Source of the DNA: VFBF01 sp034440275 | Lineage (GTDB): Bacteria > Pseudomonadota > Alphaproteobacteria > Caulobacterales > Aquidulcibacteraceae | DNA: 5,750 bases | Direction of reading: 5' to 3' | Assembly (NCBI GenBank): GCA_034440275.1 | Contig: JAWXBS010000182.1 | Coordinates: 1-5,750, forward strand | Shown here: positions 1-5,706 of the stretch, piece after piece | Numbering within the stretch: the stretch's first letter is position 1 | How the letters are laid out: every line of letters begins with the position of its first letter | Made by a program: the position numbers and the translations under genes | The notes under the pieces: model-generated | Seen by the model: only the letters and a program-made list of their open reading frames with translations | What the model was told of the DNA's origin: nothing | Database searches by the model: none

Positions 1-41
1 AAGTACCTTGTCCCGGCGCTTTGCGCCAGAACAAGGTACTT
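1..41. repeat. Perfect-arm palindrome (hairpin), probably the core of a larger repeat
   Basis: Positions 1-11 (AAGTACCTTGT) and 31-41 (ACAAGGTACTT) are exact reverse complements. Between them is a second exact stem, GGCGC at 15-19 and GCGCC at 23-27, around a TTT loop centred on base 21, with a 3-by-3 internal loop (12-14 against 28-30). Because the left arm begins exactly at the window edge, the palindrome may extend further out. It lies inside the open DUF188 frame. It has no T-tract on either side, so it does not look like an intrinsic terminator. Its form resembles dispersed palindromic elements of alphaproteobacteria, but copy number cannot be judged here. Confidence 0.8.
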
Positions 42-181
42 GACCGGACACCGCGCACCACACAATCAAGCTGCGCTTGCTTGCGCGGCACACGGCGCCG
101 GTCAGCACCGCGAATCTCTTCCTTCACCGGGCACGCGTCCGCATCGACATAGATGACGGGCGGCGCGGGTGTCTCGCTCAC
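1..181 (-). CDS. DUF188/UPF0178 (YaiI/YqxD-like) protein, N-terminal part, possibly disrupted
   Basis: This frame is open from a GTG at 181-179 to the window edge (60 codons), so the gene is partial here. Residues 9-23 read VIYVDADACPVKEEI, the hallmark N-terminus of the UPF0178/DUF188 family, whose members have a PIN-like fold with Asp residues on the first strand (here D13 and D15). The biochemical role of the family is not established. The start is supported by an AAGAAGG Shine-Dalgarno at 195-189 with a 7-base spacer, and by a GTGA overlap with the stop of the upstream ABC-F gene, which suggests coupled translation. After I23 the family usually continues with a YRVA-like helix. Here one reads RGADRRRVP (24-32), which is at best a degraded match, and from about R33 nothing resembles the family. 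The frame then crosses a strong palindrome at 1-41. The gene may therefore be interrupted by a repeat, or may be a pseudogene; the missing part lies outside the window. Family assignment is firm; intactness is doubtful. Confidence 0.75.
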   Translation of the reverse strand, partial: MSETPAPPVIYVDADACPVKEEIRGADRRRVPRKQAQLDCVVRGVRSSTLFWRKAPGQGT

Positions 182-2061
182 GGGCCGGCCTTCTTCGCCG
201 CATCAAGCGCTTCGCTCGCCTCGAGCCAGCGTTCCTCGGCCTGCTGCAGATGCTGCGTCAGCGCCGCGCGATCCTTGCTAAGCGCCGCGCCGCGGGCGGG
301 ATCGCGTTCGAAGAGGCCGGGGGCTGCGATGGCGACGTCGATGCGCGAGATGTCGCGCTGGAACGTGTCCATTTCCTTCTCGAACTCGGCGACCTTGTGC
401 TTGAGCGTGCTGAGCGACGGCTTCTTGGCGGCGTCTTCCGCCGCTGCAGACAGCGGCTTCGTCGACTGGCCCTTCGCCGCGCCGCTCGTTGCAGGGCGAT
501 CGGCGCTGAGCACCAGCGCGCGATAGTCCGAGAGATCGCCGTCGTATTGCTTGGCGCGCCCGTTGTGGACGAGCCACAGACGATCCGCGCACGCTTCCGC
601 GAGATAGACATCGTGCGTAATCAGCAGCACCGCGCCGTTGTAGTCGTTGAGCGCGTGGATCAGCGCTTCGCGGCTGTCGATGTCGAGGTGGCTCGTCGGT
701 TCGTCGAGGATCAGCACGTGCGGCTTGGTGTAGGCCATCAGGCCAAGCAGCAGACGCACCTTCTCACCGCCGGAGAGCTTCTCAACGGGCGTCTGGATCT
801 TTTCGTGCCCGAAGCCCATCTGCGCGGCGATGCTGCGATGCTGCGCGGGGCTGAGATTGGGCGCGAGATCGCGGATGTGATCGAGCGGTGTTTCGCCCGC
901 GTGCAGTTCGTCGAGCTGATCCTGGCTGAAATAGCCGATCTTCACCGCCTTCGAGGCGCGTCGCGCGCCCTTCAGTAACTGGAGACGCGCGCCGATCGAC
1001 TTCACCAGCGTCGTCTTGCCCTGACCATTCGGGCCGATGATGACGATGCGATCGTCGTGATCGAGGCGGAAGTTCACGTTGCGCAGAACCGGCACGCCCT
1101 CGACATAGCCGAGATCGGCGTCTTCCAGCTGCAGCAGCGGATCGGCGAGTTCCTGCGGGTCTTCGAACTTGAAGGGCGTCGCGCGGTCCGCGAGCGGCAC
1201 GCTGATGTCCTTCATCTTCTCGATCATCTTGATGCGACTTTGCGCCTGGCGCGCCTTCGACGCCGTCGCGCGGAAGCGGTCGACGAATTTCTGCAGGTGC
1301 TCGCGCTCGGCGTCCTGCTTCACCTTCTGCGACGCGAGGTTGGCAACCTTCTCGGCGCGCTTGCGCAGATAGGTGTCGTAGCCGCCGGGGTGGATTTCGA
1401 GTTTCAGATCCGCAAGCGCGAGAATGTGCGTCACCGAACGGTTCAGCATTTCGCGGTCGTGGCTCACCACGACGACGGTGTTGGGATACTTACGCAGATA
1501 GGACTCAAGCCACGAGGCGCCTTCGAGATCGAGATAGTTCGTCGGCTCGTCGAGGATCAACAGGTCCGGGGTCGAGAACAGCACGCCCGCGAGCGCCGCG
1601 CGCATGCGCCAGCCGCCGGAGAACTCGCGCGTCGCGCGGGTGAGATCGCCTTGCTCGAAGCCGAGGCCGACGAGAATTTCCGCCGCGCGCGCTTCCGCCG
1701 AATGCGCATCGATGTCGAAGAGGCGCATGTGGATTTCGGCGATGCGGTGCGGATCGGTGGCGGTTTCCGCCTCCTGCATCAGTGCGTGACGTTCCTCGTC
1801 CGCCGCCAGCACCACTTCCAGCAGCGGCTCGTCGGTCGCGGCGACTTCCTGCGCGACGAAACCCATGCGTGCGCCGCGCTTGATGCGGATCGAGCCGTCG
1901 CCTTTGCCTGCTTCCTCGCGGATCAGGCGCAGCAAGGTCGACTTACCCGTGCCGTTGCGCCCGATCAGGCCGACTTTCCAGCCGTCGGCGATGAAGGCGC
2001 TCGCGCCGTCGAACAGGGGCCGGCCGCCGATGCGGTAGGTGAGATCTTCAAACTGCAGCAT
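178..2061 (-). CDS. ABC-F family ATPase, YheS-type (ribosome-associated)
   Basis: A 627-residue soluble protein with two ABC ATPase domains in tandem and no membrane segment, which marks the ABC-F class of translation factors rather than a transporter. Domain 1 has Walker A GRNGTGKST (34-42), signature FSGGWRMR (147-154), Walker B LLILDEPTN with catalytic E172, and the H-switch H201. A charged helical linker (about 232-284) corresponds to the ABC-F interdomain region that contacts P-site tRNA. Domain 2 has Walker A GPNGQGKTT (343-351), signature LSGGEKVR (429-436), Walker B with E454, and H483. An Ala/Lys/Glu-rich, coiled-coil-like tail follows (about 545-625). The FSGGWRMR signature and the length, close to that of E. 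coli YheS, favour the YheS branch over EttA or Uup. Both active sites look intact; position 176 is Tyr where many ABC-F proteins have His after DEPTN. By family, it probably binds the ribosomal E site and acts on stalled or slow translation; the exact substrate is unknown. It starts 5 bases after the ftsY stop with a weak AGAG-type ribosome site, so it is likely the third gene of the mtaB-ftsY unit. Confidence 0.93.
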   Translation of the reverse strand: MLQFEDLTYRIGGRPLFDGASAFIADGWKVGLIGRNGTGKSTLLRLIREEAGKGDGSIRIKRGARMGFVAQEVAATDEPLLEVVLAADEERHALMQEAETATDPHRIAEIHMRLFDIDAHSAEARAAEILVGLGFEQGDLTRATREFSGGWRMRAALAGVLFSTPDLLILDEPTNYLDLEGASWLESYLRKYPNTVVVVSHDREMLNRSVTHILALADLKLEIHPGGYDTYLRKRAEKVANLASQKVKQDAEREHLQKFVDRFRATASKARQAQSRIKMIEKMKDISVPLADRATPFKFEDPQELADPLLQLEDADLGYVEGVPVLRNVNFRLDHDDRIVIIGPNGQGKTTLVKSIGARLQLLKGARRASKAVKIGYFSQDQLDELHAGETPLDHIRDLAPNLSPAQHRSIAAQMGFGHEKIQTPVEKLSGGEKVRLLLGLMAYTKPHVLILDEPTSHLDIDSREALIHALNDYNGAVLLITHDVYLAEACADRLWLVHNGRAKQYDGDLSDYRALVLSADRPATSGAAKGQSTKPLSAAAEDAAKKPSLSTLKHKVAEFEKEMDTFQRDISRIDVAIAAPGLFERDPARGAALSKDRAALTQHLQQAEERWLEASEALDAAKKAGP

Positions 2062-2066
2062 GGTCT

Positions 2067-3050
2067 CTAGCTTTTCACGCCCGCAAGCGCACGCCCGTAG
2101 GCGGCGGCATTGAAGGGCTGGAGGTCTTCGGCGCTCTCACCAACGCCGATGAAGTGGATGGGTAGCGCGTGCAGATCGGCGATCGCGACGAGCACGCCGC
2201 CTTTCGCCGTGCCGTCGAGCTTGGTCATCACGAGGCCTGTGATGTCGGCCGTGGTGCGGAATGCTTCCAGTTGCGAGAGCGCGTTCTGGCCGACGGTGGC
2301 GTCGAGCACCAGAAGCGTCTCGTGCGGGAAGTCGTCGTCCACCTTGCGGATCGCGCGCATGATCTTGTCGAGTTCGCCCATCAGCTCCGCGCGGTTCTGC
2401 AAGCGGCCGGCGGTGTCGATCAGCACCACATCGGCGCCTTGCGCCTTGCCGAGCGCCGCCGCCTCATACGCAACGCCCGCCGCATCGGCGCCCTGACCCT
2501 TGGCGACGAACGTCGCGCCCGAGCGCTCCGCCCACACGCCGAGCTGTTCGATGGCCGCTGCACGGAACGTATCCGCCGCGCCGACCACGACCTTCGCGCC
2601 GCTCTGCGACAAGAGCCAGCACAGCTTGCCGATCGTCGTCGTCTTGCCTGAGCCGTTCACGCCGACCACCAGCACCACGCGCGGCCGCACGCTGTCGGTG
2701 AGATCGAGGGGACGCTCGCGCGGCTTCATCACTTCGGTGACGGCGTCGGCCAGCGCGAGGCGCACTTCGTTGTCGCCCATCTCGCGGTTGAAGCGATCCT
2801 TGGCGATCATGCCGGTGATCTTCGCCGCTGCCTGCGGGCCCATGTCGGCGCGGATCAGCATTTCTTCGAGATCGTCGAGCGTCTGCTGGTCGAGCAGCTT
2901 CTTGGTGAAGACGCCGGTGACGTCGTCGGTGAGCTTTGCGGAGGACTTCGACAGCCCGTCGAACAGCCGGCCGAAGAAATCCTTCTTCTCCGGCTGCGGC
3001 GCTTCGGGCGCTGCGTCCTTCTTCTTTCCGAACCCTAGAAAGCCGCCCAT
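2067..3050 (-). CDS. ftsY: Signal recognition particle receptor FtsY
   Basis: A 327-residue SRP-family GTPase. FtsY docks the SRP-ribosome-nascent chain complex at the inner membrane, where reciprocal GTP hydrolysis with Ffh hands the ribosome to SecYEG. The extension before the NG domain is short: a glycine/phenylalanine and lysine-rich start (1-11), a Pro/Glu linker, then an amphipathic, probably lipid-binding helix around DFFGRLFDGLSKS (24-36). The long acidic A domain of E. coli FtsY is absent, as in many alphaproteobacteria. The N domain spans about 37-115. The G domain carries G1 GVNGSGKTTT (130-139), the DTFRAAA element (160-166), G3 DTAGR (212-216), G4 TKLDG (276-280) and the closing GVGE (302-305). 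All GTPase motifs are intact. The ATG shares one base with the TGA of mtaB (TGATG), and there is no clear Shine-Dalgarno, so translation is probably coupled to mtaB. Confidence 0.98.
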   Translation of the reverse strand: MGGFLGFGKKKDAAPEAPQPEKKDFFGRLFDGLSKSSAKLTDDVTGVFTKKLLDQQTLDDLEEMLIRADMGPQAAAKITGMIAKDRFNREMGDNEVRLALADAVTEVMKPRERPLDLTDSVRPRVVLVVGVNGSGKTTTIGKLCWLLSQSGAKVVVGAADTFRAAAIEQLGVWAERSGATFVAKGQGADAAGVAYEAAALGKAQGADVVLIDTAGRLQNRAELMGELDKIMRAIRKVDDDFPHETLLVLDATVGQNALSQLEAFRTTADITGLVMTKLDGTAKGGVLVAIADLHALPIHFIGVGESAEDLQPFNAAAYGRALAGVKS

Positions 3051-4330
3051 CAGAGAACCGCGCCGATCAATGCTTCGCCGTCATGCCCGTGGGCGCGGAC
3101 GCGGATGTAGTCACCCGCCCGGTCATCGCCAACGGCTAGGCGCACGCGCGTGAAGTCGGAAAGGCGCGCGCTGCCGTCTTCCTCGACGAGCGCCGTCACG
3201 TCCTGACCAACCCAGCGATCGAGATGGCGCGCGAGCACCTGCGCGCCCACATCCCGCAGCCGCGCCGCGCGCGCCTTGATCAGCGGACGCGGCAGTTGCG
3301 GCATGCGCGCGGCGGGCGTGCCTTCGCGCGGGCTGAACGGGAAGACGTGCAGATAGGAGAGATCGCAGTCCGCCACGAGATCGAGCGTGCCCTGGAAGTG
3401 CTCTTCGGTTTCGGTCGGGAAGCCGGCGATGAAATCGGCGCCGAGCGCCATTTCCGGCCGCGCCGCCTTCAGCCGCGTGCAGAGGTCGATCGACTGGTCG
3501 CGACCGTGGCGGCGCTTCATGCGCTTCAGGATCATGTCGTGGCCGTGCTGCAGCGAGAGATGCAGGTGCGGCGCGATGCGCGGCTCGCTGGTGACGAGGT
3601 CGAAGAGCGCCTCGTCCATCTCGATCACGTCGAGCGACGAGAGGCGCAGCATCGGCAGATCCGGCACGAGCTTGAGGATGCGCGCGACGAGGTTGCCCAG
3701 CTGCGGCGTCCCTGGCAGGTCCGACCCCCACGATGTGAGATCGACGCCCGTCAGCACCACTTCCGGGCAGCCGCGCGCGACGAGGGCGTTGATCTGCTCG
3801 ATCACGGCCCCGGCAGGCACGCTGCGCGAATTTCCGCGACCATAGGGGATGATGCAGAAGGTGCAGCGGTGATCGCAGCCGTTCTGCACCTGCACATAGG
3901 CGCGCGTGCGCGAGGAAAAGCCGTCCGCCAGATGCGGCGCGGTCTCGCGCACCGTCATGATGTCGGCCACCAGCACGCGCGCGCCGAGGTCGGGTGCGAA
4001 GGCGGCGGGCGACATCTTCTCGGTATTGCCGATCACGCGATCGACTTCCGGCATGTTCGCGAACGATGCGGGGTCGATCTGCGCAGCGCAGCCGGTGACA
4101 ATGATCGTGGCGTCAGGCCGCTCGCGGCGCGCGCGCCGGATCGCTTGGCGCGCCTGACGCACGGCTTCCGCAGTCACGGCGCAGGTGTTGAAGATGACGG
4201 CGTCCGAAAGCCCGGCGTCGCTCGCATGCGTGCGCATCGCGTCGCTCTCCGCCACGTTCAGGCGGCAGCCGAGCGTCACGATCTCGACGGTCTCTTCGTC
4301 GATGCGTGCGGGGGAAAGCGTTTCAGTCAC
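3050..4330 (-). CDS. mtaB: tRNA t6A37 methylthiotransferase MtaB
   Basis: A 426-residue radical-SAM methylthiotransferase that would convert t6A to ms2t6A at position 37 of tRNAs reading ANN codons. The N-terminal UPF0004 domain supplies the auxiliary iron-sulfur cluster ligands C22 (TLGCRLN), C50 (NTCAVT) and C81 (TGCAAQ). The TLGCRLN motif and NTCAVT favour MtaB over MiaB or RimO. The radical-SAM cluster is CDHRCTFC (152-159; C152, C156, C159). A TRAM RNA-binding domain fills about 374-424. In the conserved LSLQ.G stretch position 262 is His, where Ser or Ala is usual. The start is GTG at 4330-4328: an in-frame TGA at 4345-4343 blocks any longer protein, and the next conserved residues begin at about 15. 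No good Shine-Dalgarno precedes it. It follows the rplS terminator and appears to be the first gene of a unit continuing into ftsY. I found no convincing promoter in the gap upstream. Confidence 0.96.
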   Translation of the reverse strand: MTETLSPARIDEETVEIVTLGCRLNVAESDAMRTHASDAGLSDAVIFNTCAVTAEAVRQARQAIRRARRERPDATIIVTGCAAQIDPASFANMPEVDRVIGNTEKMSPAAFAPDLGARVLVADIMTVRETAPHLADGFSSRTRAYVQVQNGCDHRCTFCIIPYGRGNSRSVPAGAVIEQINALVARGCPEVVLTGVDLTSWGSDLPGTPQLGNLVARILKLVPDLPMLRLSSLDVIEMDEALFDLVTSEPRIAPHLHLSLQHGHDMILKRMKRRHGRDQSIDLCTRLKAARPEMALGADFIAGFPTETEEHFQGTLDLVADCDLSYLHVFPFSPREGTPAARMPQLPRPLIKARAARLRDVGAQVLARHLDRWVGQDVTALVEEDGSARLSDFTRVRLAVGDDRAGDYIRVRAHGHDGEALIGAVL

Positions 4331-4382
4331 GGGCGGTGTTTGTCACAGATGGGCGTTGGCGGACAGGGGATGTGGTGATGAA

Positions 4383-4411
4383 CCCTTACTCTCCCGCGAG
4401 GGGGAGAAGGG
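4383..4411. repeat. REP-like imperfect palindrome in the rplS-mtaB gap
   Basis: The sequence forms a hairpin. CCCTT (4383-4387) pairs with AAGGG (4407-4411), and CTCCC (4391-4395) pairs with GGGAG (4402-4406), with a 3-base bulge (ACT) on one side and the loop GCGAGG. It shares the core CTCTCCCGC with the hairpin at 5005-5028, so the two may be members of one dispersed family. It lies in the leader region of mtaB, on the mtaB side of the rplS terminator. The rest of the 4331-4479 gap shows no coding sequence. Confidence 0.6.
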
Positions 4412-4423
4412 AATGGAAGGCCA

Positions 4424-4454
4424 AAACACAAAGGCCCCGACTTGCGCCGGGGCC
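4424..4454 (-). terminator. Intrinsic terminator downstream of rplS
   Basis: Read on the minus strand, an exact 7-bp GC stem (GGCCCCG at 4454-4448 and CGGGGCC at 4439-4433) encloses an 8-base loop and is followed by the T-rich tract TTTGTGTTTT (4432-4423). This is a standard Rho-independent terminator beginning 25 bases after the rplS stop. It should end the rimM-trmD-rplS transcript and separates it from mtaB, implying a separate promoter for mtaB. Confidence 0.88.
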
Positions 4455-4479
4455 CTGCAAAACTCGAAAACCGGTCCGA

Positions 4480-4902
4480 TTACTCGGCGGCGGTTTCTTC
4501 CGGCGCCGGAGCCGCTTCGCCTTCGTAGCCTTCGCCACGGGCGCCGCCCTTGCGTTCGATGATGCGGGCCGATTTGCCGCGGCGATCGCGCAGGTAATAC
4601 AGCTTCGCGCGGCGGACCTTGCCCTGACGCACGACCTCGATGGAATCCAGCGACGGCGAGAACAGCGGGAACACGCGCTCCACGCCTTCGCCGAAGGAGA
4701 TCTTGCGGACGGTGAAGCTCGCGTTCAGGTCCGAACCCGAGCGCGCGATGCAGACGCCTTCATAGGCCTGGACCCGCTCGCGCTCGCCTTCCTTGATCTT
4801 CACGTTCACGCGCAGCGTGTCGCCGGCGGAAAAGTGGGGGATCTTCTTGCCGACCGTGACGCGGGCGACTTCTTCTTTTTCGAGGGTCTGGATCAGGTTC
4901 AT
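4480..4902 (-). CDS. rplS: Large-subunit ribosomal protein bL19
   Basis: A 140-residue bL19, a protein of the 50S face that contacts the 30S subunit and forms part of an intersubunit bridge. It begins MNLIQTLEKEEVAR, the usual bL19 start. It then has the family core: FSAGDTLRVNVKIKEG (24-39), RVQAYEGVCIARSG (43-56), the stretch at 63-83 with FTVRKIS and GVERVFP, and KVRRAKLYYLRDRRGKSAR (95-113). The core accounts for the usual length of about 115 residues. The additional tail from about 117 is rich in Gly, Ala and Glu, as in other alphaproteobacterial bL19 proteins, and is probably disordered. There is no recognisable Shine-Dalgarno directly upstream of the ATG. The gene follows trmD as in the widespread rpsP-rimM-trmD-rplS operon but is separated from it by 126 bases containing a candidate promoter, and it ends at a clear terminator. 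Confidence 0.98.
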   Translation of the reverse strand: MNLIQTLEKEEVARVTVGKKIPHFSAGDTLRVNVKIKEGERERVQAYEGVCIARSGSDLNASFTVRKISFGEGVERVFPLFSPSLDSIEVVRQGKVRRAKLYYLRDRRGKSARIIERKGGARGEGYEGEAAPAPEETAAE

Positions 4903-4919
4903 GTGCCACGCGAGCGAGC

Positions 4920-4931
4920 CGGGTTTCCCCG
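4920..4931 (-). other. Small GAAA-capped hairpin in the rplS leader
   Basis: The minus strand reads CGGG-GAAA-CCCG at 4931-4920: a 4-bp GC stem capped by a GNRA-type GAAA loop, 17 bases before the rplS ATG. GNRA loops are stable and often make RNA or protein contacts, so this could be part of a leader structure for bL19 control. A stem this short also occurs by chance in GC-rich DNA. Confidence 0.3.
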
Positions 4932-4964
4932 CCGCTTCCGAAAGAGTGTGCGTAAAGAGCGGGG

Positions 4965-4993
4965 CGTATAGGCGGGCGGGGCGGTTTTGTCCA
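4965..4993 (-). promoter_or_regulatory. Candidate sigma-70-type promoter for rplS
   Basis: On the minus strand a -35 box TGGACA (4993-4988, 5 of 6 matching TTGACA) is separated by exactly 17 bases from a -10 box TATACG (4970-4965, 4 of 6 matching TATAAT). Transcription would start near 4958, giving a leader of about 55 bases before the rplS ATG. The spacing and the position between trmD and rplS make it plausible. The -10 box is not perfect, and I have only the sequence to go on. Confidence 0.55.
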
Positions 4994-5004
4994 GTCTCGG
5001 ATTC

Positions 5005-5028
5005 CCCTCTCCCGCTTGCGCGAGAGGG
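5005..5028. repeat. REP-like palindrome just after the trmD stop
   Basis: CCCTCTC (5005-5011) and GAGAGGG (5022-5028) are exact reverse complements flanking CCGCTTGCGC. The hairpin begins at the base adjacent to the trmD TGA. On the minus strand no T-run follows (GGGGAATCC), so it is not a classical terminator; it could protect the trmD mRNA end or act as a partial terminator. Its CTCTCCCGC core also occurs in the hairpin at 4383-4411. Confidence 0.7.
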
Positions 5029-5706
5029 TCAGTCCTTCAGCAGGTCCGGCCGCCGGGCCTGCGTCAGCCGCACGCGCTCCGCCTTCCGCCATGCCGCGAC
5101 CTTGGCGTGATCCCCGGACAGCAGGACCTCCGGGGTATCGCGACCCTCCCAGATGCGGGGCTTTGTGTATTGCGGGTGCTCAAGCAGGCCGTCCTCAAAG
5201 CTTTCTTCCAGCGCCGACTGCTCGTTGCCGAGCACGCCCGGCAGGAGCCGCACGGTGGCCTCCAGGATGAGCTGCGCCGCCACCTCGCCGCCCATCAGCA
5301 CCGCATCTCCAACGCAGACCTCGGTCATTCCGCGCGCTTCGATGACGCGCTCGTCGAGACCCTCGAAGCGGCCGCAGAAGATCACGAGGCCGGGGCCGGC
5401 GGCCCACTCCCGCGCCATGGCCTGCGTAAAGGGTTTGCCGCGCGGGCTCGGAAACAGAAGCGGGCGATTGTTCAGCGCCACGCTGTCGATCGCCGCCGCC
5501 GCCACGTCCGGGCGCATCACAAGGCCCGCGCCGCCGCCGGCGGGCGCGTCATCGACCTTGTGGTGCGGGCCGTCGCCGAAATCGCGGATCTGCACGGTGT
5601 CGAGAGACCAGCGCTTCTCGCTCAGCGCCTTGCCGAGAAGCGACACGCCCAGCGCGCCGGGAAAGGCTTCGGGGTAGAGCGTGAGGACGGTGGCGGCGAA
5701 GTTCAT
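5029..5706 (-). CDS. trmD: tRNA (guanine37-N1)-methyltransferase TrmD
   Basis: A 225-residue SPOUT methyltransferase that uses S-adenosylmethionine to make m1G37 in tRNAs with G36-G37, preventing +1 frameshifting. The start MNFAATVLTLYPEAF is the usual TrmD N-terminus. Visible motifs are RDFGDGPHHKVDDAPAGGGAGLVM (41-64; given in part: HHKVDDAP and GGGAGLVM), SPRG (87-90), CGRFEGLDERV (111-121), VGDAVLMGGE (132-141) and GVLGNEQS (157-164). The knot segments at 85-90, 111-116 and 132-141 bind the cofactor. D172 in SFEDGLL aligns with the proposed catalytic Asp of E. coli TrmD. The C-terminal domain has the SGDHAKVAAWR motif (197-207). The length is a little shorter than E. coli TrmD but complete. 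The ATG overlaps the stop of the upstream rimM frame by four bases (ATGA), with a weak ACGGA ribosome site, indicating coupled translation. The frame ends just before a palindromic hairpin. Confidence 0.97.
   Translation of the reverse strand: MNFAATVLTLYPEAFPGALGVSLLGKALSEKRWSLDTVQIRDFGDGPHHKVDDAPAGGGAGLVMRPDVAAAAIDSVALNNRPLLFPSPRGKPFTQAMAREWAAGPGLVIFCGRFEGLDERVIEARGMTEVCVGDAVLMGGEVAAQLILEATVRLLPGVLGNEQSALEESFEDGLLEHPQYTKPRIWEGRDTPEVLLSGDHAKVAAWRKAERVRLTQARRPDLLKD

Noticed and set aside
77..526. Plus-strand open frame near the left edge
   Set aside because: It is antisense to the DUF188 start and the ABC-F tail, and its composition is Ser/Ala/Arg low complexity without a domain.
178..2061. 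Tandem ATPase as part of an ABC transporter
   Set aside because: There are no membrane segments, no permease gene nearby, and the two-domain layout with a charged linker is that of ABC-F translation factors.
1057..2070. Plus-strand open frame of 337 codons antisense to the ABC-F gene
   Set aside because: Same reason: the opposite strand carries intact Walker and signature motifs, and this frame shows only low-complexity Arg/Ala-rich sequence.
3224..4378. Plus-strand open frame of 384 codons antisense to mtaB
   Set aside because: It lies opposite a clearly conserved gene, its product is Arg/His/Ala-rich with no recognisable motif, and long antisense frames are expected from GC-rich third positions.
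4306..4971. Plus-strand open frame spanning the rplS-mtaB gap and rplS
   Set aside because: It runs through a terminator hairpin and antisense to bL19, and has no family motif or ribosome site.
5005..5028. Hairpin after trmD as an intrinsic terminator
   Set aside because: The stem is good but no T-run follows on the minus strand, so I call it REP-like instead.
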